Source: Hemerocallis citrina
Taxonomy: Eukaryota; Streptophyta; Magnoliopsida; Asparagales; Asphodelaceae
NCBI GenBank assembly: GCA_017893485.1
Contig: CM030360.1
Coordinates: 2,076,501-2,140,500 of the forward strand
Reading direction: 5' to 3'
Length of the DNA stretch: 64,000 nucleotides
Under the pieces are notes generated by a model. That model ran no database searches. It was not told where the DNA came from and saw only the letters and a list, made by a program, of their open reading frames with translations. The position numbers were made by a program, and so were the translations under genes. Below, one piece after another: positions 54,709 to 64,000 of this stretch; position 1 is the first letter of the stretch, and each line of letters begins with the position of its first letter.

Positions 54709-56350
54709 ATGCCACAAAGACAAAGAGGTAAAGGGGCGGCCTCCAGCCGTCGCACCAACTCTCTTTGTCAACCAGCTCCTCCTATGGAAGATCAGATTCT
54801 TCCTCAACAGTCGCCTCGACAGCCTAATCATGCTCCTTCCAATGGATAGACATCGGGGGGCTCCCAACAAAACCGTCCTGAACAACATCCTCAGCACAAT
54901 CGCATCTCAATCCATAATGCGACAACTGATTCGATGGTCTCGCGAGGCCCACGGGGGTCTAGAGATCTCTGTCAGATCATCAGTGCCAGGAAACAAGGAA
55001 CCGATTTCCGAATCCAATTAGACGAGAGGCGCGCCCGATCTGAGGCGTCCTGCTCAGGTCATCAAGCAAGCCAGAGAATATATTTTTCTAGACAGCGATC
55101 AAGGCAATCCTCCTCTCACAAGGGGTGCTTAATAATGAGAAACCTAACTCCTGAGAGTCATAGGCTTCCTGTGCAGAACAGAGGGCAAAATGTCCCAATC
55201 ACTATGGCCGAATTGGGCGAGTTCAAGCTTGACATCCTCCATGCTATCCAAGGGAGTCAAGATCTGGGCATGCCCCCTAACGAAGGATCCGCCGACTCAA
55301 CTGGATCCCAATGGAAGGACGACCAAGTCCACCGCCGTATCCAAGAAGTAGAAGATCACCTAGAACAAATGAAGAATGAGAGAAACCGCTCCAGCAGGGC
55401 CTACCGCCCTAGTCAACCTCCCTTCAGCAAAACCTTCCTCGATGCACCCGTTCCAAGTGGCTTTAAGGCTCCTCAATTTGAATCCTATAACGGGGAATCA
55501 AACCTGACAAACCATGTTGAGAGCTTCAAAATACTCATGATGGTCTATAACGCCGCTGACACGCTCATGTGTCGGACATTTCCCGCAACACTGAAAGGAC
55601 CAGAAAGGGAAAGGTATTCACGTCTGAAACCCGATTCCATATTCTCTTTTGACCAGCTCGAAGAACTCTTCATTGTACACTTCGTTACTAGCCTGAGAGC
55701 TAAAAAACCAGTGTCTCCTGCTAGAACTGAAGCAAAGAGATGGAGAACTGTTGAAAGAATTTTTCAAATGCTTTACAATTAAAGAAAGGTCGATTTCCTC
55801 CTTGAACACTTCAGTAGCAGCTGCGGCTTTCCTCCACAACATCACTAACAAAGACCTGAAAGCTTTCCTCACAAAAAAGCTACCCAAAAGTTTCACTTAG
55901 CTCCTGGGAAGGAGTGAAAAATATATTAGGGTCGAGGAAGCTCCCTATCCTCAAGGCAAGAATGATTTATCTTTCGGGAACGAACGGAAGAATATAAGCG
56001 AGGAAGAACTCAGGAAGTTTCAGAAAAATGGTGCAAGTCAACACCGTCCAACTCTAATGCCACGCTTTGACAAGTTCACTCCTCTCAATGCAAGCGTATC
56101 AGCCATTGTCATGGAGGTTGAGAAGGACGGAACAGTCCGGCCTCCCCCCATGTCAATGTCTAGCTGGAGAAGAGACAAAAATAAGTGGTGCGCATTTCAC
56201 AGAGATCATGGACACACTACTGACAACTGTCGAGCCCTCAAAGAAGAACTGGAAGCCCTGATTCGTAGGGGCTATCTCTCCAACTTCGTTCAGAAAGACA
56301 ATGACGCTGAAAACCCTCCGTTCTGGGGGGCCAATAAGCGTCAGGAGAGG
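54709..56350 (+). pseudogene. Gypsy-2 gag
   Basis: ATG at 54709 (MPQRQRGKGAAS) as in gypsy-1. A single in-frame TAG at 54847-54849 interrupts it, then the frame is open to 55782 through FLDAPVPSGFKAPQFESYNG and PATLKGPERERYSRLKPDS and FDQLEELFIVHF. Around 55690-55780 the frame shifts. Another frame then carries ITNKDLKAFLTKKLPKSFT, and from 56057 the zinc-knuckle-like WCAFHRDHGHTTDNCRALKE (about 56190). Better preserved than gypsy-1 gag, but not intact. Confidence 0.87.
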
Positions 56351-56995
56351 TCATACGAGCCGCAAGACTCTCAACACATGGCCGTCCTCCACTCCATTCA
56401 TGAAGGCCCGATTGGGGGAGATTCCAACTCCTTCTGCAAAGCTTTCGTCAAGGCAGTCAACTCCATAGATAACATTCTGTCTGCCAAACGCACCAGGATC
56501 CCGATATCTTTCTCCGACAAGGATCTAGGAGGCATCCGAACACCTCATTGCAACGCATTGGTCATAAACCTTTGCATGGTGAATCATGAGGTATGCCGCA
56601 TCCTGGTGGACAATGGCAGCTCGGTAAACATCCTCTTCATGGCCACATTAGAGGCTCTCAAGCAATCTCGAGACCAACTTAAGCCAGTCGGTGTCCCCGT
56701 TCAAGTAGAAGGAGTCATCACACTGGATGTGAAAGCAGGGAAAGCCCCCGCTATTCGAACGGAAGCACTGGACTTTATGATAGTCGATGTCAAAGCCGCA
56801 TACAACGCTATATTCGGCCGTCCCGGCCTAGCGGCCTTCCATGCAGTTGCCTCCGCATTTCACATGAAAATGAAGTTTTCAACAATAGCTGGCATAGGCC
56901 AAGCTGTAGGAAGTCAACAGGCAGTACAAATATGCTACACTGCTACAATGGGGGGTATGGTTCTCCCCCTCGGTGCCAGAAAGCAGTCACAATAA
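56351..56995 (+). pseudogene. Gypsy-2 aspartic protease
   Basis: It shares one open frame with the gag end (56057-56995). It carries ILVDNGSSVNILF (about 56600-56640) and IRTEALDFMIVDVKAAYNAI, then FGRPGLAAFHAVAS. After CYTATMGG the similarity to gypsy-1 stops and the frame ends at 56993-56995. The protease itself looks intact in sequence. Confidence 0.87.
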
Positions 56996-57240
56996 CTCCA
57001 AGACTGTAAACGAGCTTGAAGCCACTGCCATAAACAACTCTACCAAGAACTTCCAAACTGGCCACATCATCTCTCACTAGGTCCAAACTATTTCTCATCA
57101 TGACACAATAATAAACCTGAGTCACTCGCCCGAGGTCACTCCGCTCATTCAACGGAGACAAACAGTCATGCCTAAACATATTGGTGCATCAGAATATTTC
57201 TCTTTCTTTATGCAAAACAATGGGGGGGCTCCCTCCAAAA
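56960..57240. other. Filler sequence at the gypsy-2 pol deletion
   Basis: About 240 bases replace what should be ~4 kb of RT, RNase H and integrase. On the minus strand a 78-codon frame (57179-56943) is open but unrecognised. The origin of this filler is unknown. Confidence 0.55.
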
Positions 57241-57419
57241 TAGGCAAGCCCAGGCAAGGTCTACCAATTTGTTCGCCTAACGGCTCATCAACTTGAAGAC
57301 CCGGGGGGCAAGGAGATATCAGCAGAAATTTGCAAAGTAGAACACCTTTGCGAAGGTGATCCAGGGCATCTCAAACGTCCTCTCTTAATAGTAGTAGCAA
57401 ATTTTCTCAATTTGTAATA

Positions 57420-59330
57420 ACAGCCAGCCACTAGAGCAGTCCCTTAATTATATTTTCCAATAAAATATACTACCAATTTTTCCAAAATTCTTGTACAACT
57501 CTACGGATGCATACAATGAGTTGAGTGCCAAATTTGTACCAAAAAACGGCACAAAAAACTTGTTAAAAGCTTCCTACAAGACAGGTTCGGAGTCCACACC
57601 CATGGTTTAAAGTTACTCCCGCAATTTGCAATGAAACAAGTTCAGAGTGCACTATGCCATTCGATCTGCTCTTATAGCCTGTTAATTCATCAAAGCACAC
57701 AACGAGCTAAACGCCCAACTTATACTTAGAGCGGTGCTAAACACTCGTTATAAGATTTCCACAACACAAGTTCGGAATCCTGATCTACGACACGGGGTTA
57801 CTCTCGCAACATGCAACCCCGCACATTTAGAGCACAACTCATTGATCGATCTGTTCCTGCAACTAGTTGAACTTCCTTGGAGACTTATTCAACGAGTTGA
57901 GTGCCAAACTTATACATATAAGCAGCACAAAACACTCGTTACAAGTCTTCCCTTAAGACGGTTACAGAGTCCATAATCATGGCTCGAAGAGACTCTAACA
58001 ATTTGCAATAATGCAAGTTCACAGTGCACTTCGCCATTCGATCTGCTCCTGCAATCCGTTAGCGCCTCAACGACAGGTTCGAAGTCCATACCCATGGCTC
58101 GCAATAGACTCTCAAAATTTGCAAAAAAGCAAGTTCAGAGTGCGCTTCGCCATTTGATCTGCACCTGCAACCTGTTAATACTCAAACTAACAAGTTCGAA
58201 ATCCATACCCAAGGTTCAGAGTTACTCTCGCAACCTGTAATTACAAACATTCAGAGTTCAACTTGTCATTCGATCTGTTCCTACAACTAGTTAAATTTCC
58301 TCAACGACAGATTAAGAGATCCAAAATTGTAAATCGCAGTTACTCAAGCAACACTTGTAAAAAGCAACACTTAGTGTTCAACTCTTCATTCGATGTGACT
58401 CTCACAATTTGTTAGGGGACCCATACAGCAAGTTTGGAAAACAACTCTCCTTCAGAGTTGGCCCTACAACTAGCTGAGTTCAAGACGGAGCAATGCCAAA
58501 CTCCGTCATACAACGTCGACAGTTCGTTAGCTATACACAACAGACTTGAGGCCCTGTTATTTAGCTACAAAGAACTCAGTAGATGGAACCTCAACTATGA
58601 TAACAAGGATCAAGCATATAAAAAAAATTCTTCAAATCACAGAACTATTGCAAACTCATATGTTCAGATCCAGTACCACTACAAACATCTACAAATACAA
58701 AATGGCTAGTCCAGAGTCTAACTCTCCCCAAGAGCAGCTCATACGACCAGTCGACCCCCAAAACGATGAATCACAGGACAAGACACCGGCACGTAGAAGA
58801 CTTCTTATTCCACAAACTACAAGTCTCATTACAACTGCAGAATTACAATGAGTCTACGTTTCACATCTAAGAATCGCTACCAAAAGTCCTGCGAACACTG
58901 TACGACAAACTGTCATGTAAGTTGTTCTTCCAGTTACAAACTGGAGAGATGCTCTACCTAAGAGAAACAAACCTCTTCACCGGTCTCCTACCAGCTAACA
59001 GCTCCATAGGGCCGCCTCAACTCTTGATGATGAAATCCAAGACAAGTCTTCCATAGGCAGGCAAGCTCCAGATTTATTTGACCACCTTCACTTGAGCAAG
59101 CTCTAACTTCGTCTCGCTTAAAGCGCTGTGCGAACGGGAGAGTCCCAACTCTGTCAAGCACAGCATGTCACGAAGGAATCAAGCTCTATGTCCCAAGGAC
59201 CTCATTTGATGTACGCGGTTACTTGTCAGCAAAGAGAAGAATGGAATCACCTCAACGCTGAACAAACACAAGTGACTTCACTTCAATATAGGAAGATTCA
59301 GAATACCCACAACTCATTCGCTCTAAAAAT
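57420..59330. other. Gypsy-2 noncoding region with degenerate repeats
   Basis: No gene is seen. Phrases such as GTTCGGAGTCCA, CATGGCTCG, GCAAGTTCAGAGTGC and TTCGATCTGCTCCTGCAA recur at irregular spacing of roughly 100-150 bases between 57580 and 58420, like a decayed version of the gypsy-1 106-bp array (GTTCGGAATCCACTC). The stretch 58420-59330 is without clear repeats. Confidence 0.55.
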
Positions 59331-59379
59331 AAGTTCGGCACTACATACCCCACTTGAGTTCCTCCGTCTGACAACTCGT

Positions 59380-61935
59380 CAACATCGAGCAATGAGTTCC
59401 ATGCTCTGCTCACTGCGTGAGCCCCTTCAACAACTCGTTGGCTTCAAATGGCGAGTTAAATGCTTTGCTCACCACATGAGCCCCACAACAACTCTTTTAC
59501 TCCAAACAACGAGTTCAACGCTCTGCTCTCCACACGAGCTCCATCAAAAACTCGTTTACTCCAAACAACGAGTTCAATATTCTACTCACTGCTTGAGCTC
59601 TATCAAAAATTCATTGGCTCCAAACAACAAGTTCAATGCTCTGCTATCCGCATGAGCTCTGTCTACAACTCGTTAGCCCCAAACAACGAGTTCAATGCCA
59701 TGCTCTCCACACGAGCTTTGCCAATAACTCGTTGGCTCCAAACAACGAGTTCAATACCTTGGTCTTTGCTCAAGCTCTAACAAATTGCTCGTTGGCTCCA
59801 AACAACGAGTTCAATGCTCTGTTATCTGCATGAGCTCTGTCTACAACTTACTGACCCCAAATAACGAGTTCAACGCCATGCTCTCCACACGAGCTTCGCT
59901 AATAACTCGTTGGCTCCAAACAACGAGTTCAACGCCTTGGTCTTCGCTCAAGATCTACCAAATCGCTAGTTGGCGACAAAAAAGAAGTTCTACGCTCTGA
60001 TTGCCGCTTGAGCTCCATCAACAAATTTTTGGCTCCGAACAACGAGTTCAACGCCATGCTCTCTGCACAAGCTCCGTCAATAGCTCGTTGGCTTCAAACC
60101 ATGAGTTGAACACCTTTTTCTTCCCTCGAGCTCCGTCAACAGCTCATTGCTCGAAACAACGAGTTCTATGCTCTGATTTTCACTTGAGCACCGTCAACTA
60201 CTCATTGGCTCTACACAACGAGCTCAACGCCTTGGTCTTCGCTCGAGCTCTCCAAAACAACTCTTTGGCTCCAAACAAAGAGTTCAACGCCTTGCTTTTT
60301 GCACGAGCTCCATTAATAACTCGTTCAATGCAAACAGCAAGTATAATGCTCTGCTACTTGCTTGAGTCTTTCTAACAACCCCTCATCTTCATGCAGTAGG
60401 CTTGGCATCCAACACCGGCCTAAAATTGTCCTTACAAAGCTTGCTAGGCGCAAACGGCAAGCTCAAACACCCGACTCTGTCGTGAAATTCACTATTAACT
60501 TGTCGGGCACAAACGGCAAGCTGAAATGCCCAACTTCGTCACAGAGTTCTCTGCAAACTTTGCCAGGCACAAACGATGAGCTTAAGAACTAACCCCGTCA
60601 CGGAGTTTTCTTTCAACAAAACTAACTGGGCATAAACAGTAAGTTCAACATCCAACTCCATCGCAGAGTTCTCTACAAACTTGCCGGGATGAACCGACGA
60701 GCTCAATGTTCAACTCTATCACAGAGTTGCCTCTACAAACTTGTTGGGTACAAACAACAAGTTCAATGACCAGCTCCACTACGAGTTGTCTCTCTAAACT
60801 CGTCAGGATCAAGCGGTAGTTTCTAAATCAACTCGATCAAGGAGTAACCTCTATAAACTCGCTGGAGCCAAACAGCATGTCCAAACAACTAACTCCATCG
60901 CAGAGTTCTCTACACCCTTGCTAGGCACAAACAGCAAGTCATAACATCTAACTCTATCTAAGAGTTACCTCAAAACTTGCCGGGTGCAAGTAGCAAGTCC
61001 AAATATCTAACTCCATCGCAGAGTTCTCTACTCGCTTGCTGGGCGCAAATAGCAATTTCAACATCCCACTCTATCTTAGAGTTGTCTCAAAAATTGCTGG
61101 GGTCAAATGGTAGTTTCTACATTAACTCTATCTCAGAGTTGTCTCTAAGCACCGGGATCAAACGGCAGTTTCTAAACCAACTCGATTAAGGAATGACCTT
61201 TATAAACTCACTGGGACCAAAACAGCAAGTTCCAGCTCGAGTTCATCTCATAGCTCTCCAACAAATTCACTGGGATCAAATGATAGTTTCTACATCAACT
61301 CTATCTCAGAGTTGTCGCTAAATCGCCGGGATCAAACGGCAGTTTCAACACTCAACTCCATCACAGGGTTCTCTCCAAGCTCGCTAGGATCAAACAGCGA
61401 GCTCTACATCAACTCTGTCTTAGAGTTATCTCTTCTAAACTCGCTAGGTTCAAACGGCAAGGTCTACACCAACTCTATCATAGAGTTCTCTCTAAACTTG
61501 TTGGAAACAAACAACAAGTTCAACGCACAGCTCCACCACGAGTTGCCCCTAGAAAATTTCCCAGATTAAACGACAGTTTCTACATCAACTCTATCTCGGA
61601 GTTGTCTCTAAACTCGCCGGGGTCAAACGGCAGTTTCTGGACCAACAAGGTCAAAGAATTGTCTCTACAAACTTGCTAGGATCAAACAGCAAGCTCCAAC
61701 TCAGCTCCACCACGAGTGCCTCTACAAACTCACAGGGATCAAATGGCAGTTTCTGCATCAAATCTATCTCAGAGTTGTCTCCAAATTTGTTGAGATCAAA
61801 CGGCCGTTTCTACGTCCAATTCCATCTCAGAATGTCTCTACAGTTTTGCTGGGCACAAACTGCAAGATTGACAAACTCTATCGTAGAGCTTTCTCCACAA
61901 ACTTGCTGGGATCAGACAGCAAGTCTACAACAGCT
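59380..61935. repeat. ~60-bp tandem repeats in gypsy-2 (about 40 copies)
   Basis: In the first half (59380-60350) units like AACTCGTTGGCTCCAAACAA followed by CGAGTTCAATGC and GAGCTC recur every 59-61 bases. From 60400 the unit drifts to AACTTGCCGGGCACAAACGG. In the last third it becomes ATCAAACGGCAGTTTCTAC plus CAACTCTATCTCAGAGTTG. Each unit holds a small inverted pair (AACTC..GAGTT). No protein is believed, though frames stay open because 60 is a multiple of 3. Confidence 0.88.
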
Positions 61936-62010
61936 CTCCTAGCACGGCTATATACGTACAAGATCCACCAATCGACGGTGGAGTAAAAAGTTGGGTATAC
62001 ACATATAAAC

Positions 62011-62015
<5 letters not shown>

Positions 62016-62074
<59 letters not shown>
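62016..62074. repeat. (TA)n microsatellite
   Basis: An AT dinucleotide run of about 59 bases, into which the adjacent MITE inserted; a shorter (TA)n continues after it (62446-62465). Confidence 0.95.
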
Positions 62075-62078
<4 letters not shown>

Positions 62079-62446
62079 AAAGCTTCGGTTGTGCACTCCC
62101 CCTCCGTGTGCACTCGTGTGCACTAAGCCTTCGGGCGTTCATATTGACGATCCGAACCATTCACATTGATCTACACATCTAAATTAGTCTAAATATGTAA
62201 AATCAAATCTTTTGAAATTCATTTGCCCATCCATCATGTCACTATAAAAAATAATGTTTTTCAGCCATACAATTTTGTAACACTTCAATGGATGGGTAAA
62301 TGAATTTCAAATGATTTGATTTTACATATTTAGACTAATTCAGATGTGTAGATCAATGTGAACGGTTTGGATCGTCAATATGAATGCCCGAAGGCCTAGT
62401 GCATATTTCGTGTGCACTAGAGGAGTGCACAACCGAAGCTTTTCCT
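62075..62446. mobile_element. Long-arm MITE in the TA tract (Mutator-like?)
   Basis: Inverted arms of about 165 bases: the left starts AGGGAAAGCTTCGGTTGTGC and the right is its complement (GCACAACCGAAGCTTTTCCT), with ATTGACGATCC and TACACATCT in both. The flanks are TA repeats, so the target duplication cannot be measured. Long terminal inverted repeats suggest a Mutator-like fold-back element. No coding sequence. Confidence 0.82.
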
Positions 62447-62465
62447 ATATATATATATATATATT

Positions 62466-63760
62466 ATATGCAAACCCAAGCCCAAAAAACCTCCACAAAA
62501 TCTCCAGAAAATTGCCTCACTATTGTGAGAGCAGAGCTAGAGTATAAGAGGATTCAGATCGGGTCGGATTCGTGACCCAAACCCGTAAGCAATTCAAGAA
62601 GTAAGGCTAAGGGGCATTAACGGGCCGGATCCAAACCCGATAACAGACTCGCACCGCTTCTCCTCCTACTCTCCCTTCTTCTTCCTCTTCCAAAAGTTCT
62701 CCCGCCAAAATCCAAGCTCGGCGAGAACCCCTTTCCACCTCACTCTGACTCCGACATCAAGCTCTCGCCTCGCCAAAAGCCTCGTGCCTCCGCTCCACCG
62801 TTGAGCTCCCTCAGTCGAGATCCGTCTCTGAGCTTAATTCACTTCGTCGAAACCCACAACAAAGCGTAAAACAGAGCACCCCAAGCTTCGAAAAATCTCG
62901 AAGAAAATTCTAAGTCCTTGGCTCAACGAAGATGACCATATCCATAGCTCGGCGAAGCTCAAATAGCTCGGCGAAAACCTCATCGACTCCGTAGCTCGAC
63001 GAAGCTTCGATAAACCATAGCTCGGCGAGAACGAGATGCCTATAACTATGCAAAATAATTGCTCATAGCTCGACCAACGAGCTACCAATACCTCAATGAA
63101 CTCGCCAGTAGCTCGACGGAGGAGCACCGCAACTCGACCACATTCAAGGGCTCTCGTAGCTCGACCAGACATCGAAAACTCCATAGCTCGACCCAATGGG
63201 AGTAGTTCGACGCTCCCATAGGTAGACGAAGCTTTGGTAAGTCGACGGAGAACAGAGCTCGACCACCATGGCTTGAGCGAAAAGCAGAGCCTGGCGAAGA
63301 AGCTCAATCCTATGGATCGACCAAAAAAGCTCGATGACAACCCCTCACCGTTGCTCGAAGGCCGCACTACAGCCTAGTAGCACAATGAGATCCTCAAGAG
63401 TCGAAGTGATCACCCATAGCTCGGTGAAATGGTCGGCCGAGTTAAGGGGTCGATCACAGTCGTTGTCGACCGTTGGATTTCTCCAAAAATCGAGTTCGAG
63501 CGCGAGGGACGGCTCGAATTCGTCCACGTCGCTCCATTGCCTTCCCCAGCGCCTCATTCGCTCCTCCGCCGTCTGATCTCCATCAGCACACGAGCTCTGC
63601 TTGAACAGCGATCTAGATCGCTCCATAATGCACGCCAGATCAGCAGAATCAGAGCGGTCAATCTCCACTATTTGATCTCCTCAACGAGCGAGATCTCCAT
63701 AATCTGTGATCCAGATCGCGTCAAGATCAGTGCTAAAGTTGGTGATTTTACAAACCCCCT
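62466..63760. other. Gypsy-2 3' noncoding region with AGCTCGRCGAA repeats
   Basis: No gene is believed. From about 62930 to 63440 the phrase TAGCTCGACGAAG or TAGCTCGGCGAA recurs more than a dozen times at irregular spacing. Open frames on both strands here are Ser/Arg-rich by-products. By position this corresponds to the antisense-gene region of gypsy-1, but no antisense protein motif is visible. Confidence 0.5.
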
Positions 63761-64000
63761 CTAATTTTATTTTTAATTCGAAATAGTAATTAAAAAATTC
63801 AAAAAGTAATTATTTTAATTAGGAAAATTAATTTTAAAATCTGAAAAAAAAAATTAAGATTGAATTTATTAATTATAAAATTCGAAAAAGTGATTTTAAA
63901 ATTGAAAAAAATTCCAGAAAATTCAAAAAAATCCGAACAACTATGGAAAAATCCAGAAAAAATCCACTGCCTTCAGAAGCCACGAATCAGTTCCAGGTAT
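63761..64000. other. AT-rich 3' tail of gypsy-2
   Basis: Same text as before the gypsy-4 LTR (52040-52140). A polypurine tract and 3' LTR should therefore follow about 100 bases beyond the window edge. Confidence 0.7.

Larger units (their letters stand above)
54424..64000 (+). mobile_element. Gypsy-2, pol-deleted Tat-type gypsy element, continuing past the window
   Basis: Truncated 5' LTR (54424-54659), primer-binding site, gag (54709 to about 56350), protease (about 56580-56870), then no RT, RNase H or integrase. The integrase-downstream tail resumes near 57270 (HQLEDPGGKEIS, matching YRLEDLGGKKIS of gypsy-1). Long repeat-rich noncoding sequence follows to the AT-rich tail at the right edge. 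The 3' LTR lies beyond the window. A MITE is inserted at 62075. Confidence 0.85.

Noticed and set aside
59380..61935. Regularly spaced repeats resembling a CRISPR array
   Set aside because: The units are contiguous 60-bp tandem copies with gradual drift and no constant-repeat/unique-spacer pattern. The context is a plant retrotransposon.
62834..63668. Open frames of 107-177 codons on the minus strand near the right edge
   Set aside because: Ser/Arg-rich, overlapping frames on both strands, built on the AGCTCGRCGAA repeats; no known motif and no counterpart in gypsy-1.

Overview
This is nuclear DNA of a flowering plant. There is one recognisable host gene at the left edge, a two-exon root-cap family protein gene. 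Everything else that I can identify is transposable elements, most of them inserted inside one another. I see no bacterial-type operons, no rRNA or tRNA genes and no CRISPR array. The plant lineage cannot be told from the sequence alone.

Layout. 1-1500: root-cap gene with TATA box, one intron and a polyadenylation signal. 1614-2152: a small Helitron. 2187-40050: one small LTR element (TRIM-B) blown apart by insertions. Its left LTR is split by a LINE (2355-9164, minus strand). That LINE carries a truncated CACTA element (4350-6440), a 325-base duplicated segment, and a complete miniature LTR element (TRIM-A, 6766-8056) sitting inside the reverse-transcriptase YVDD motif. TRIM-B's right LTR is split by a roughly 30-kb Ty3/gypsy element of the Tat type (9682-39735). 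That element is in turn interrupted by TRIM-C (11566-12739), a CACTA element (14287-17241, with a nested Helitron) and a pair of nested ~3-kb LTR-like units (18817-32189). The inner unit holds a 7.3-kb Helitron (21541-28850). The Tat element also has an antisense gene and tandem repeats between integrase and the 3' LTR.

40051-44176: minus-strand gypsy and LINE fragments and a short 5'-truncated LINE with a 16-bp target duplication. 44321-50420: an almost intact L1-type LINE with a 12-bp target duplication and only one stop codon in ORF2. 50532-51596: a small hAT element with an 8-bp duplication, a fold-back element, and an unrecognised minus-strand coding remnant. 52030-52880: tail and 3' LTR of another gypsy element. 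53124-54423: two Tourist-like MITEs full of short hairpins. 54424-64000: a gypsy element of the same general type whose pol has been deleted, leaving gag and protease, followed by kilobases of ~60-bp tandem repeats. It runs off the right edge.

The most notable points are these. The 7.3-kb Helitron carries three exon fragments from three unrelated plant genes (aleurain-like cysteine protease, LEUNIG-type co-repressor, SYF2 splicing factor), all in one orientation. The two MITEs contain arrays of short hairpins whose arms differ by compensating base changes. A perfect 38-bp palindrome lies at the 5' junction of the first LINE. All boundaries were read by eye from terminal motifs and target-site duplications; no database search was run.
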